From contig CANNZV010001121.1 of the NCBI GenBank assembly GCA_947561585.1, positions 62,001 to 126,000 of the forward strand: a stretch of DNA of 64,000 nucleotides. Reading direction: 5' to 3'. Both the position numbers and the translations under genes were made by a program. Positions 24,836 through 39,215 of the stretch are shown here, one piece after another; positions within the stretch are counted from its first letter, which is position 1, and each line of letters opens with the position of its first letter. The DNA is from Caprella mutica. Taxonomy: Eukaryota; Arthropoda; Malacostraca; Amphipoda; Caprellidae. The notes beneath the pieces are model-generated. The model saw only the letters and a program-made list of their open reading frames with translations. It ran no database searches and was not told the DNA's origin.

Positions 24836-27566
24836 GGTTGAATGCGGCTTCACTTTATTATTGTTATTAATTGGGAAGTAAGTTGTACGTCCATTTAGTT
24901 GAATAGTAACTGTTTTCGAAGTGTATTATGGATGAGCATTAAATTAACTTTTTGAGACCTATTAAATTGGTCACAACTCACAATAATTACCAAATGGATA
25001 GATACTCTTTTATTTTATTTTATCTAGTTAGATATTTTGGTTAAGATTGATGTATTTACTATCGCTATATTATATTTTTTTGTGTGCCTTTAAATGAATA
25101 TTTTAATTTCAATACTATTGATATTTTAAAAGTAACTTCAGAATTACTTTACCTGTGCTAAGTCTCTATTAGATGTTGTACTGTGGCACACTTCGTGCAA
25201 CTTTTTAGACCGGGAAGCTAATAAGATCGAAGTGAGTTAGCGGTTCTGTTTTGCGCTCTATGTACCTCGGTGAAAAGATAGAAATGATCACCTTAGGTAA
25301 CAGGAGTTGGGCTTCTGACATAGATCGAATTAACCCCGTTAATTGCTCCTCTTAATGAAGAATAAATAATATAGCTACTGTAGTGTGGCTCTACAACTGC
25401 TGATATATATGTAATTGACTATAGTCTGGAGATCATATATATCTGAGATATCGCGGTGAACTCTTGTTAAAGAAACTGTTTTAATTGATCGAGTTAATAA
25501 AATATTTGTATATGTATATTGTATACATATATAAATCAATATTGATTTTCAAGTTGAAATTATTTTCTCAAATTCAGTATTCAACAGTTTCATACTGTGT
25601 ATTTAGCCACTCTGGCTATATAAACAAGCCTCGGTCCATAAATTTCCCATAAGTAAAAATTGTAAACTATCAATCTGCTTTGTTCCGCAACAGAAACTTC
25701 TTCAAGATAAAGGTAACTTTGCTATTCTCTCAATGGCCATTAATAACGTCCTGTCTAACAATTGAGACTCGAACTGTTAAGATGTTTGAGAAAGTAAGGA
25801 AAATGTTAGTTTCTCTATTAGGCTATCTATGAGACAAAGAGATATTGACCATCTGTAACACATCAAAGAATAGACAATCTGAAACGAATCAATAGATTAG
25901 ACCCTCTAGAGTGAACGGATGAAAACAGACAATCTGAAATAAATCAAAAGAATAGACCATATGGAACACTTCAGAAATAAGACCATCTGAAACTTATCAA
26001 AAGAATAGAGCATCAGAAAGACACCATAAGAATATCAGAAATGGTAGCAAATGTTCACCAAACTTTTGGTCCTATAAACTTTTTCTCGAGATCAGAGCCA
26101 GTCAAAATTCAAATGGACGAACTGGAGATATGGACAGAGATCTTTCAGACAGAGTCTTCAAACAATTCTAAAGTTTGGAGATATTCGCAGAGTCAACACA
26201 GAGAAGTTATTCCTATATTACCTCATTCCAGTGTGACCAGCACCAAATAAAAAACAGAAAAAAGTTCCGTTTTCTTTGTAGGAGCAAACAACAGATTAGT
26301 TCCTCTGTCAAATGGCAAAACTTACATAATCAAAAGATTTTACTCACTCTGCTTTTATGGTTACCACAAAAGTGGAAGCACCTTTCATTAAAGTAACACT
26401 TTCAGTTGGACAGAAGAGATCTATAGATTATTACTATAATTTAGTGAATATATAATACTGATATATTTCCAAAACATTTACGAAAAATAATCGGAAATTT
26501 TCCAAAGTACTTTGTTCAATACAGAGCCGAATATGTATCTAATATAAAGTCTCTCCAATCTGTCTACATACACAACATGAATAAAAAGAACAGTATATCG
26601 TATTAGTACTTTGTCTCTTTTGATAATTTGCGTGACTAACCAAAAACATATTTTTGTCTAATTTCAGATAGTAATATAAGTCAGATAGTAAAGTTCAGGG
26701 ACTTGTCAATAGAGACCAAGAAAGCTTATAATGGGACTGGTATCACCCAATTTATTTCTTGAAATACAAAGTGAGAAAATTAGGAGCAACTGATTGGGAT
26801 AGAAGATTGAAAGTAAATATTACTTTGAAATTAATGAAAGAGTTTTTTAATAATAAAAAGTAAAGGAAGATTATTATTTTATAATTATAAATATTTGGAT
26901 ATAGTATAGAATAGCTAATTCTATACTATTTCAATGAAAGTCTAATGTATGTATAATGTATATGTTCCGCACTATTCTAACTAATATCGAATTATAGAAT
27001 AGTTACACCTCTTTTCAAGAAAATTCATAGGGAAAGGGTAACTAGATCAATCTACTTAAAAATCTGTAAACAATACATTAAAGTGTTGATTGTAGTTTTT
27101 TAAATTTTAATAGCTCTGAATATAATAAATGAATGACTAGATACTTGGTAGACAGATGAAAAATATGTTAAAAAATATAATTCAAATGGGTCTTTCTAGC
27201 AATCTGAAGCCCATTAGAACGAATAATTTTTGTCCTTTGTAGGGGGTATCTGTTAAAAAATCGTCCGCTGTAAGAGCTTCACCTGTATATAATTGGATTC
27301 CCTTAAGAAACTATAAGTAAATGGTGCCATCAAACGAAAAACGTACACACGAACGAACTATACTGGGATATAATTATATTATATTATACAACAATGAAAT
27401 ACACTTCTTGCTCAATTCCTGGTTGAAAAGTTCTTTGTGCTGACAAATGTTTTGCAAGGTTGGAACTTTAATCATAGTAATGTAAACTTATTTTAAACTT
27501 GTTTGTTGTTTACAACATTCAAAATATGAAGAACAAAAATGTTGCAGGTTACTTGCTAGCGTGGAC

Positions 27567-28942
27567 GGTAAATTCCCCCGCGGAAAGTTCCACCAGGAAG
27601 ATTTTACCGCGGAAAATTCCACCGGCGTTTAATGCAAGATGTGCAAAATTCCACCGCAGAAGATTCCACCATTTTGAAAAAAATATACAAATAAACAGTT
27701 TATTTCAAATGTATTTCTAGGGTAATTGATAATTATAAATGAATAAAATCTTCCTTTTAAATATAAAACAATTAATAATCCATCATATGGACATTATATA
27801 TTTAAATGGTTAATAGTGACAGACTATGACGCTGGTGTTGGAACACCAAATTGTGGCAACACTGATAAATTTAGCTTTTTGAATCTATCAACAGAAACAC
27901 CAAAGTTCAGATTTTAATTTTTTGATAAAAAAATAAATTTTGTTATGTTTCATTATTGAAAAGGTTAATATTAAGCAGCAATATGACAAACATGTTTTTA
28001 ATGTCGATTTCTTTAGAGTCAATTTAAATCAGAGACATGCTGAACCGAATTTACATTAAGATGTTGCATATCAAAAGAAACTCTTAACGTGTTATGATTT
28101 ATATATCTTATGTGAGTTTTGAAGTTATGATTTTAATTCGTATGTCTGTGGTTTCAGTTCAAAGCTAGTTAATGTACTGCAATTTACCTGCCTAACCCTA
28201 TGTTCAAAATTTAGTTGAAACACAACATATTTAAACTCTATTTTGTAATAGTTTCAAGAGATTATTAAACAATTACAGAAAGTTTCAGCTTTGTAATTTC
28301 TCTTTTTATATTAGAATATATCAATACCAATTAAATATTTTATTTCTTTACGTGTCAATTTGATTCTATAATTCCAACTTTTATCGTCGCTGATTTAAAT
28401 TTTTATATATTTTGGTACATTCAAAAACTTGGGTGATAGATAATATATATAAAATAAAATTTATGTTAAAAACAAAATATTATCCTTAATTTCAGTTTTA
28501 ACACATATATGTTTAAAGGAGAATTCAACAGAATCTGAATTGTTGGTCACTGGGGCAGTGGAACTCTATATTGTTGAATTTCCACGATTTAAATTTTATT
28601 AAAAATTTAATTGATTCATATTTAATAGATCGTTTGATCGATCTATTATTTCGTATGTTCGCCTTAGCTTTTCTCGTAGTTCTTGACTTAACATAACATA
28701 TTCTTATAATTTCTTGTGAAATTATAATGAAATGTTGTTCGGTTACCACAAAAAATAACATTTTTCTTTAAATCAGTTAATATTAAATGTTATACCTTCT
28801 GTAAATGAAATCCAATATTATGCGGTGGATTCTTCCGTTGTGGAATTTTCCGGCGGTGGAATATTCCGTGGTGGAACTTACCAGCGGTGGAACTTGCCTG
28901 GTGGAACTTTCTGTGGCGGAATTTTCCGCGGGGGAGTTTACC
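27567..28942. mobile_element. 15-bp word element (GCGGAAAATTCCACC)
   Basis: Inverted ends GGTAAATTCCCCCGCGGAAA and (right end read on minus) GGTAAACTCCCCCGCGGAAA. The left array (27567-27680) has words of 14-15 bp; the right array (28820-28942) has eight words of 14-16 bp, mostly 15, of the form GGTGGAATATTCCGT. The 1.1-kb interior is AT-rich; it has no transposase-like frame, and the 78-codon frame at 28525-28761 is not convincing. Absent from duplicate D. No clear target duplication. Confidence 0.8.
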
Positions 28943-29255
28943 TAGAACCCTTGCTACGGCTTATTCCACGCTTGAAACCCAGGTAGCAGCACAAGCACCT
29001 TTGAAACAGAAATTATGAGAATGGTGTATCTTATTGACTTATCATATCTTTTCAATAACTTAGGGTACTTCCATAGTTTGATTTTTTTAAACTGCTACTC
29101 AAAGCAGCTGTGTTAATGGCCAGTAAAATGATAACATTATTTCACGGTATATCAGCCTGGACATTGAATCTGTGTTGCTAAACTTCTATTCAACATAGCG
29201 ATGTCGGTTGCCAGTAAGAGTGACTTGTTAATCTGTCCGAGAATAGGGCAATATT

Positions 29256-29496
29256 TCACATCCAACAAACAAGAGGTATATACTGTATAACCAGTCACAC
29301 ATCCCCATTCATTTTACATAAAGCACTCTGACTTGGTAACATAGCATTCAGTGGTTCATAAAGTGTAGTAAAGCGCTTTCACAATTATTTTGGCTCATAT
29401 CAAGCATTTGGTATGAAAATTAAACACATTTAATCTATTTAAACTTATTATAATACTGATGATAGAATTATCAGTAATAAAATACTGGTGAAGGGG
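29256..29496. other. Spacer, nothing recognised
   Basis: AT-rich sequence between duplicate C and the TTAA foldback element. Confidence 0.5.
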
Positions 29497-29500
29497 TTAA

Positions 29501-30317
29501 GGGGATCGTCTAGTGGTTTTGCTAACTACCAATAATATTCGTCCGATTGAACTGAGATTTTGACATAAGGAGTAGAATGCTCCAAATATTTGAAGCTTCT
29601 ATTGTTTTTTTTTTCCTTTTGCTCCCCCCCCCTCCCAACGAAAAATATAAAGGCTCAATGGGTGTTGGTCCTACAGAAAAATTTATTTAAGCTAATATGT
29701 TTAGCTCGAAATTTTCTAGATGGTAAACTGAGATTGTTTTGAATTTTGATCTTAAATTATTTTTATTTCATTGAATCATTTATTCACTGTTTTCTCTTTT
29801 TTTTCTATTTTATGAATAAAAAAAGTTAGAGACCGAAATTCAAAAAAAGCTCAGTTTACAATCTAGGTAATTTCGAACTAAACATATTAGCTCCCATAAA
29901 TATTTCTGTAGAACCTCTTCTCATTGAGCCTTTAAATTTGGCGCAAGTTCGATTTGAGTAAAAAAGTTGGAGTAAACCAAAAAAAAAAAAAAAGTTAAAA
30001 ACTATGAAAACACGAAAAAATCAAAAATGTTTGCAAAAAAGGTGCTTTTCGTCCCTGCCAGAGGATATGTCTATATATCCCCAATGGCAACGACAAAGCC
30101 ATCTACCAAAAATGGGAGGATAAGCCTATTTTCGGGGGGGGGGGGGTAACTGTGGCACACTCTATCTTTCACTCCTCCTTCATTATTCAATCCCTCCAAA
30201 CTGACTTATAGTTGTCACACCAAAATGAAACTTTTTGTACTTTTTCTTTGGAATGTTTACTAGGGAGCTACAGTAAAAAAAGTCAGTAGGAATTGCAAAA
30301 ACCACAAGACGATCCTC
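29501..30317. mobile_element. TTAA-flanked foldback element
   Basis: TTAA lies at 29497-29500 and 30318-30321. Just inside, GGGGATCGTCTAGTGGTTTT matches GAGGATCGTCTTGTGGTTTT of the right end read on the minus strand. A second, inner inverted match pairs about 29650-29745 with 29845-29940 (CTAATATGTTTAG, GGTAAACTGAG and CTCAATGG segments). Homopolymers occur at 29622 (C), 29980 (A) and 30137 (G). No coding frame. TTAA plus a GGGGATC start fits a Kolobok-like or piggyBac-like non-autonomous element; I favour Kolobok-like, weakly. Confidence 0.8.
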
Positions 30318-30321
30318 TTAA

Positions 30322-31339
30322 ATATGAATGTAATTCTAACTTTCAAAAGTTTATTTTGGGGTTAGAAAACGAACTTATCACTACATGTACTTAACTATAA
30401 TAATTCACCATCAGCTTGGAGTCTGATCGAAAGAGAAGATAAGCGAAAAAAGTAAAAAAAAAAATGATTCAATACAATTGTGTGATATACTTCAATAACA
30501 CCAAACTTAAAAAGATGTATCCATCATGAATATAAAATAGTGTTTCAAATTCTATATTTTTAAATTTCTTTCTTACTGAGTGAAGTCAATTGCAGGAGGT
30601 GAAACACACTCATATTGTTCTTAGTTTATCAGTCCTAATATCTTCATAAGTTTAAAACCATCCAATTTAGATTCATTTTTAACTAGCATATAATATGCTA
30701 TAAAAAAGAGACGAATTAAGTGAGTTCGAATGATCTAAAAAAAGACACCATAGTTATTCACAATAACCTTTAGTTTTATGTAATTTGTGTCAGTAACATC
30801 CTATATGTTGAAATTATACATGGAAAATATCATCCCTCTAATTCAAATTGTATTACATAATATTCATAAAGTGAAATAATATCATTGTCTGTGAATATCT
30901 TATTTTATATTGTTTTTTTGAAACTTATGCTATATTCGTAACTTTTTGAAGAATGATATAATCAAAGGAGAAATTTATTCACTATATATTAATATCATCA
31001 AAATTTCAATTTTTGCTTTATAATATATTTGAACAATATTGGTAAAGTTTTGTCCTATAAAAGAAAACATTTTGAAGGTTTTTTAACATTATTTCTCAAT
31101 TAAAAGCAAGAAGGATAAAATCTTTTCAGAAGAGATTGGTTGAAGATTGGCAAAGAAATGCACACAACAAGTTGAAATGGTAATAGAGTAAACAACGTTC
31201 AATCTTTACATTAAAATTAATTGATCTAAAAAATGATTAACCTCCCAAAGAATTGATTATTACTTTCATGTTTTCCATTATTGCATACTTTTCTAATTTG
31301 TCGTTGTTTACCAGTCCTATTTTATTTATTCCACATACA
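30322..31339. other. AT-rich stretch, no gene seen
   Basis: No gene, RNA or repeat that I can support. Confidence 0.45.
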
Positions 31340-33025
31340 TTACAATTTTAGTAAAGTTTCTTTTTAGAAGATTAGTAAACTGTTGAGAAATAAATACCGA
31401 CACACTTTTCTTTAACTGTACCTTGATCTCTTCATCAAATCGCTTCAGTATTTCAAGATCAACATAACAAGTTAACTACGTGGAATAATAACTTAATTAT
31501 ACCAAGAATGCATGAGGTCGTAAATTGAAACTTGGAAGCAAATTGCCATTAACATTTTTAATGGCTCATTTGTACGATATCAACTGTTTGGTAATTACAA
31601 GAGGAAAAAATATTGGGAAACTGGTTAGAATTTGAACTGTATTTCATTTGTTCGAAAATAAAATTGAATACTATGGTATAAGGAAGGATGTAATCGAGCA
31701 ATGGAAGAACGAAAATAAAATAATGTATCCATAATAAATTTATGCTTATTTACCTTAAGAATTTAATGTCATTTTAAAATCGTATACGTTGGAGGCTTGA
31801 TATAATGTATCTAAATCTTCAACCCTTAAAAAAATTTCCACTAACCTAGACACTGGCGCGGGTGCACCAGTACTCACTAAAACTCGTATGAAATTTTAAC
31901 CAAATGAGTTTTCGATATTTGTCCTCATAAAAGCCTTCAGTTGATATTTACACATCCATTGAAACGCCTAGGGATAATTTCCAATTTAAAATAAGATTAA
32001 CAAGCAAAAATAAGGTATTATTGTATGGCTGGGGCTTGTGTCACTTATAACGGGGCTTGGCGAGTTTCAAATCTTACACATCTAACTAATCCGTTAAGGG
32101 TAACAGTAAACTGATTATAGTGAGACATTCACCCTTAAGTACTCAAACACACTGGTGCATCTCATGAATGGAGAGAGCTCTGATATACTCCTCAAATATT
32201 TGAATAATTGCTCATAATATGAGTATCTTATTATTTATCACTTTCATTTTTTGTCTAATCGTATGTAATTATGTGAAAAAGTATAACTCATAAAAAAAAC
32301 AGCTTCCAAATCGGTTTAAAATTGATTTTTTTTTCACAAAAAAATGATTTTTTTTTCTCATTGATCTTGCGCCAGCGGGTAGGTTACTAGGGTTAAATTG
32401 GTCGAATTTGTGTTCCTCGTTTTGAGGCAGAGTTGAGCTCGAAACTCTGTTCTCTACTGTAGTGCCATTTCGTTTCAATAAAATAAAAATAGACACAATA
32501 GAACAACTTGTGGTCCTGTCCGATACTATATTTTTAAATCCATATTTATTCCCTAAATGTTATTTTAAGCCGTGATTGAGGCGCTATTAAGAAGATTGTG
32601 TTTTACTTCGATCACGATAGTATTGTTATATATATAGGAAACAAATAACGTGATCATACTGTCTACTTAGTTGGACTGTATCTAATTGTGGTAGAGCATT
32701 TAGCATTCATTCTTGAGCCACTTACTGATTGGGTCACAAGAAAGATATGGATAAATATTTCTCCCGAGTGGATTTAGGATTCAAACTTTCACAATTGATT
32801 GACAAAGTTTTATGGTTTAATTTACATTTAGAATATTAATTTTTAAGATAGAAAGAATGATTTGTTTACTCTATTGCACAAAATTACTTAATGAAGATAT
32901 CAGCTATTCAGTCTGATCAATTATTATGGACTGTGCGGCAAATAACGAAAATTGTGCGGCCAATTAGAACACATTGACAAAGATACTTCTTAATAAATTT
33001 GAAAACACGTTTGTTGATGAAGTAA

Positions 33026-33175
33026 GTTCGCTTCAACACTAAGAAAATTATCACACTTCACTTCTTACACAAAGAAAAATATCACACTTCGCTTCTACAC
33101 AAAGAAAAATATCACACTTCACTTCAACACTAAGAATAATATCACACTTCACGTCTGCACAAAGAAAAATATCAC
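33026..33175. repeat. 30-bp minisatellite, five units
   Basis: Five units built from CTTCACTTCTACAC, AAAGAAAAATATC and ACA, with period about 29-31 bp. Tandem, without spacers. Confidence 0.85.
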
Positions 33176-34555
33176 AACGAACTTAATGCACTATAGAAAT
33201 CCATTTACGAGCAAGCTTCCTGATACTACTTCAGACGCCATTTCAATATCTACTGTGAAGTTGAGTGCTAGGTGGCACTCGAAAATGTTCCAATAATGTG
33301 TTGCTAAATTGTTTATGTTTACAAATTCGAATGAGATCTAATCGCTTACCCCGACAATTATATTTCACTGTGCATTTATTTGGTTAGACTTATAGTAAAA
33401 TTTGGGTTTAGATGGATATACTAAAATTATGTTATATTTATGGTTCAATTAATGATTTTTAATTTCTATACCATTGATATTCCATAGTACATGTTTTTTA
33501 GTATTATCAGTTATATTCTCTCTATAGTTTTACTGTATTACTATTAAATGTCTGTCAGTGAAACACTTGGTTGTACCATATTAGACTAAAGAAAGCTAAC
33601 TATATAGTCATGAGTTAGCATTTATGTGAAGCACTTTATATTAATTAATTAGAGTGGTACCTCGCTGAAAATATTTGAATGGTCAACTCTTAGTTAAAAG
33701 GAGTTGGGCATTCAGTATGGTTCCAATTATTCTCGTTAATTTCGCCTCTTAATGACCAGTGTTGTAGCTACTGCATTGTGACTCTGCTACTGCTCGGTTA
33801 TAGTTGTTAGTCGTGGATGTTGTGGTAAAATCTTGCTGAGTAAATTTGTTAAATTTGTTTGAAAGTACAATAGCCTGATTTATTTTTAAGTAGATTCATT
33901 TCAAAAGCCTTTTTGTGTTATGTTCCCTAATTGAACAAAATATATTTTTAAGAATCTTGTGATAAATACCATGCTCATCCAATTACACTGGCCGAATGAA
34001 AAATAATGTAATCAGTCATTTCATATAATATTATTTGCAGAACATCACCTGCATTATTCCGCAGCAGAAACTTCCTCTAGATAAAGATAACTTTGCAATT
34101 CTCTCAATGGCCTTTAATAACGTCCTCTCTAAATTTTGAAACTTGAACTATGTATTAAGATGTGTGAACAAGTAAAGAAAAGTTAGAAATGATTGTGAAT
34201 TTCAATCCTATATGTCTGAGTTAGTCTCATATTAGTCTATCTATACACCCTAGAGATAAAGACCATCTGAAACACATCAAAAGAAAATACCGTATGAAAC
34301 ACACAAAAAAAAACTATTCTCTGAAACACATCAAATGAATAGACCATCTGAACAACATCACAAGAATAAACCATCAGAAAATGACCATACAATATATGAA
34401 ATGGCAGCCAATGTTCTGTTACTTTTTAGTCCTATTAACTTTTACTTGAGATCAGAGGCCAGTCAAAATTTAAATGAACGAACTGGAGATACGAACAAAG
34501 ATCTTTCGGACAGAGTCTTCCTAAATTTCCAAAGTCTGGAGATATTTGAGTAGTT

Positions 34556-35215
34556 ATAACTATATTTTACTCTATCATCTACATTTTAATTTTATTCTTA
34601 TTGGTAATGGTGAAATAATCACGCTTTTCAAATTCTGTAACCTAACTAGAGATATTTAATGAATATTGTTTTTAATGAATTTTTAACCCTTTTATAACCT
34701 AATAGAACATCTATTTCCCCTTTAAAATGCAATGGATATTATATGAGATATTTTATAATTATTTCCCTCTAAACTATCGGTTTGACACATGAGTACGCTT
34801 CCACTATTGAGACCTTTTCTTAGAAAAATGAAAAATATAATTTCTTTCGAATTGTTTAAAATGCTTAGTTTACCTATAAATATAAATTTTCCAGTTGCAA
34901 ATTAATTCAGAACATATATAAATGATTTACTTAAAGTTTTCACTAATTATTATCACACTAAATAGTCTGGAAATATATCTAATCAAAAAATTAATTCATT
35001 TTCACACAAAGCACAAACAAATTGATTCAACTACAGTAGATACAACTTGATTATTGATATATTCAAATTTTCAAGTATTTAGTTACTGTCTGATTTGATA
35101 ATAAATTGATAAGATATTGAATTTCAATGAATTCAATATCTGTCTGAATTAAATATTAAATTTAAATGATACACAATTAATATTTTTTACTTATGTAATT
35201 ACAACTACGAATTTC
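34556..35215. mobile_element. Insertion in copy D, unclassified
   Basis: In C the matching sequence runs without a break from GGAGATATTCGCAGAG to AACACAGAG. In D it is split by about 660 bp of AT-rich DNA. GATATTTGAGTAG at the left and CATATTCGTAGCG at the right edge could be a decayed target duplication of about 13 bp, as left by a retroposon. No coding frame or terminal repeat is visible. Confidence 0.4.
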
Positions 35216-36095
35216 TAGACATATTCGTAGCGTATGCACAGATAAGTTATTCCTGTATTACCCCATTAAAGTGTGATCAGCACCAAATAAATAACGGAAA
35301 AGAGTTTCATTTTCTTTTAGATGCAAACAACAGATTAGTTCCTATCGCAAATGGCAGAACTTTGACAATCACAAGTTTTTATTCTCTGTTCTGATATGGT
35401 TGCTATAAAAGTAAAATCTACTTTTATTTAAGTACCACTTTCAGTTCGTATAACACATTTGTAGAACATTTTTGTAATTATTAGTAAAAATTAGATACTG
35501 TTGTATTTCAAATACCTGTACGAAAAAATTCCAGAAAATCATTTGTTTATTATTTTGACTCCCATGATGATATGCGTGGCTGTCTAAGAAAATTGTTAGG
35601 GTTTAATTTCAGACACTTGAATTAATAAAATAAAAGTCAGAAAGTGAAGTCCATTGACTTGGCAATAGAGACTGAAAATGCTTAAATTGGGACAACTTTA
35701 ACCAAAAATTAATGCTTGGTATACAAAATGAGAAAATGATGCTGGAATGAAAGTGACATAAATATGTCAGTTGAATGACTTCCTGATGACACATTTTTTA
35801 TGGAAATTAAAAAATTGCCACGATTTATGTTATCTTGAATTGTGTACGATGGAGGTTTGATTGTGCCCAATAAAAGTGTTGTTATTTCATTTTATATCAG
35901 CTTGACTAGACAATGGATCATTATTGCTAAATTCTATTTGATAGAGCAGTGTTTATTACCAGTAAAAGTGTTATTTTTACAAAGTATATCAACTAAACTG
36001 GACAATGGATCAGTGTTACTAAACTGCTATTCAATGTAGCGGTGTTTGTGGCCAGTAAAAGTGTCTCGTTAATCTGTCCGAGAGTGAGGCAATAT

Positions 36096-38900
36096 TTTAC
36101 CGCTCTTTTTCAGGAGATTTTCGGGTGCAGCATTCGTGGCTGAGGGATATTCTGTCGATAAAGAAATATAGGTGAGCTATTTCTCATCGTTAGATTTTTG
36201 CTGATTTATAGACGATAAAATAGAGACACAATTCAGATTCAATTGAATAAATATATTCTTTAATATGAAATAAAGTTTACATTTATAAGCAATTAACTTG
36301 TTAATCTTTTCTACTTAAATCTGTTGAAGTTAAAAAATGAATTCAGCTGTTTCAAATTAATTTCTTGTGTACATTGTACAGATAATTCCCTTTCAATCCT
36401 CTCTTTGATATACGGTGGATTTCATCTGCTCGTTAATTCCAGTAAAACTCTCATTAAATTTTGGAGAGTGACTTGCTTACTTATCATCTTTGACTGGAAT
36501 TAATATAATATGTTGTGACACAGGGAATGAAGTTCAAATGCAACTTAATTTGATGAACTGTTAATTATTTTAATGTTTTATAAATAACTATTCATTAGGA
36601 CTATAGCAATATAATCTCCCAACACCTTCATTATATTTATTGCTAGTTCTATCCTATTCCCGAAATTGTTCGACTTAATTTGGCAGAGTAATTCATTCAT
36701 GATGTTAGACTAATTACCACTGCGTATATTAATTAAGTTATTCATACAGTAGACTGTGACAAGGTACTTCCATGAATAGAAAGCAGTGGAAAGTGTGATA
36801 ATTAGTCCATAGACTTGACTAAACAATTAACATGTAAATTATATATGTACATGGTGTAACCGAACATTAAATACTAATGTTAATAAGTGAGAAAATGTAC
36901 CAATGTTCAATAAGACTAAACATTTTAAATTAAAAATTCTTATTATGATCGTGTATATACTTGTACGTATAGTAAATTTCATTGAATTTTGTAGAGCAAC
37001 TGATATCTTCAAATGTTATTATATATAATTATAAACTATTTTTCTCAAATTTCAAAAACTAATAATCTAGAATTAATAAAACTGGATTATATTATAATTA
37101 GGATGTACTGCATATTAGCAATTAATTCGACATACTTTCCAGTATATTTTCAGAGACTATCAAACAGAATGGACTAAAATTTTCTGGAAACTTCGACCTT
37201 ATTTGATTGATTTTCTTTATGTTCCAATTACCGAAGTAATATAACATTTTCACTTTAATATGTTTATTTGACTAATGAATTATGTTTATAATTAAGATTT
37301 ATTATATGGTCATCTTATATAATTAGTTATGATCTATATTCTAATCGACATCAATCAGTGCAAATTGATGACGTAATGTGATGGAAAATAACTCTTTAAC
37401 TGTTTCTAATTAATTTGAAATTTATACGTGCATTATCAATGTATCATCAAATGTAAGATATGAAAGGATTCTTGCAATCAGTGTATTACATATATATCCT
37501 CGCATTCACCTGCGTAATATTACTATTGGAATATCAGAATAATGTCACTACTCTACATAATTGTCTCTGAAAAAAATAACAACTTCCATCTTGTCGTAAT
37601 TACTAAAAATGTTGACACTGACTTAATAGTGAGTGACATCTAAAAATGATAAAAACTTAACAGGGAGGAAGCGCACAGAATATTAGAAACCGATCTATAG
37701 ATTAAAACTCTGTTGGAAAATATCATCGCTCTGAAACATTTTCAAGTATTGAAAACTCATAAATATATCCCATGAATTGTAGTTGAAAATATCAGAAATA
37801 TCGTATAGAGTAATCGTGAAACGAATGAATTAACTAAGATTAAATTTATTTATCAGTGAATAAATTTATAACATGTAGTGTAATTCTTTTACATATCATA
37901 AACTGAAACAATTTTTTATGTATCACTATTTTTTCTAACAAAAGTTAATACAATTAGTAAAGCCATGCATATTCATATCAAAGTAAACTGAAAATCTTCC
38001 ACAAGTCCTGAATTGTGCGTTATGCTATTGAACTCTTCAGAAACCCAGTCAAGGATGAATTTTCTGTTGATGTGAACAGAGATGCCTATGATAATAAATG
38101 TTGTCATACTAAGAATTCCTATATCCCCATATCCCATTCATAATAGGATGGATGATAAGTTTTTCTCTATCAAAATTTTTTATGTGTTCTAGAATTTTAT
38201 CTAGAATTTGAATGGTTCAGTGAAATACAGCATTATTCAAACATTAATCTTTTCGTTTAATAAGATAGAAAGCACACGATATATTTTAAGGAAGAAAAAA
38301 AATTGAGATTTCGCTTCCTTGTTTGCATATTTTTTATGTTTTCTATTATGAACATATGTTTCAGATTATATCCTGTTCCTTGTTCCTGCATTGTTGTGAG
38401 AGCATTTAGGAGGGTTTTCAGAAACGCTTTTAATATACACTTTCAATTTTAGTATAAAAAAAATAGGAATATAACATATAGTGCTAAAAACACCAATCCT
38501 TTAACAAGATTTTATTATTTACATTTTGAGGATGTCACTAGCCAAAAAGCTCCTTACAGCTTTAAATTAATCTTGCATTTTTATTTAAATAGAATGAATG
38601 GATTACAACTCCCAATATTGGATAACATACTTATTTTTCATTTTTATTTACGTCCTGAATGCTTTCAAAGGTTCAAAATATGAAACAGAAAACGAAAACT
38701 GATCCAAGATCCAATTTTAATGGCAAATTAGTTACTGTGTGGTTAAAGTATTAGGCTTGCGCTCCTAAGAAATCATTTCGCTAATGAACTCAAATTCTAG
38801 AGAATTAGCCACCATTGTTCAGAACAATAGCAACTCAACTGTGAGTGAAATTATATGAAGTGTTTCGAGAGATTTAGTTCATTTAGTATTTTGTGATAAG
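36096..38900. other. AT-rich stretch, no gene seen
   Basis: 2.8 kb of AT-rich sequence with no long frame, RNA gene or tandem array. The first part (36100-36200) is a little less AT-rich and may belong to the end of duplicate D. Confidence 0.45.
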
Positions 38901-38959
38901 AAAGTGATATGATTTACCTTCTAGGGAATGATAAATTAATTGATGTTGAAAATTTGATA

Positions 38960-39215
38960 AATAAATCTAAATATTCGAATTCTGGCTTGAACAATCGCAA
39001 TAATGAATATTTTTGAAAAACAATTGCTTGAATTAACATTATCTCGAATGATTAATTGCACGAATGATAAAATTGCTCACAGTGTTTGAATTAATAAAAA
39101 TCAATTAATAATGAATTGTTGAATCACTTCGATTAGCTGCACCTAACCATACTGGTTTCTAATTAGTAATTCATAATGATCGTATTTCATATTTTTTATC
39201 GCTATTTACTATTGA
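38960..39215 (+). repeat. CAATTG word element, copy 1
   Basis: Words containing CAATTGCTTGAA, CTCGAATGATTAATTGCACG and similar precede a block at 39125-39215 (GATTAGCTGCACCTAACC, TTTCTAATTAGTAATTCATA) that matches 45260-45350 in the same orientation. The second copy has a much clearer 15-bp word array after the block. Confidence 0.5.

Larger units (their letters stand above)
22840..29255 (+). repeat. Second duplicated block, copy C
   Basis: Collinear, same-orientation matches to copy D: 22850-23130/31345-31640, 25000-25120/33370-33490, 25190-25420/33590-33810, 25680-26260/34055-34555 plus 35220-35290, 26270-26420/35290-35460, 26650-26810/35590-35760 and 29100-29250/35945-36090. It is more diverged than A/B. 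C contains the GGTCAAAGGTCA repeat (24425-24835) and the 1.4-kb word element (27567-28942), which D lacks. Short frames such as 26041-26250 (MVANVHQTFGPINFF) have a frame-disrupted partner in D, so coding is not supported. Confidence 0.7.
31340..36095 (+). repeat. Second duplicated block, copy D
   Basis: Partner of 22840-29255 (see the matches listed there). D is shorter because it lacks the two insertions of C. It has its own insertions: the 30-bp minisatellite at 33026-33175 and about 660 bp at 34556-35215. Bases 31700-33300 have little visible match to C; a GC-richer patch at 31845-31885 and another at 32360-32480 show no reliable gene. Confidence 0.65.

Noticed and set aside
26041..26250. 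Conserved coding exon shared by duplicates C and D (MVANVHQTFGPINFF / MAANVLLLFSPINFY)
   Set aside because: Similarity reflects the DNA duplication; indels shift the frame and the two peptides diverge after about 20 residues.
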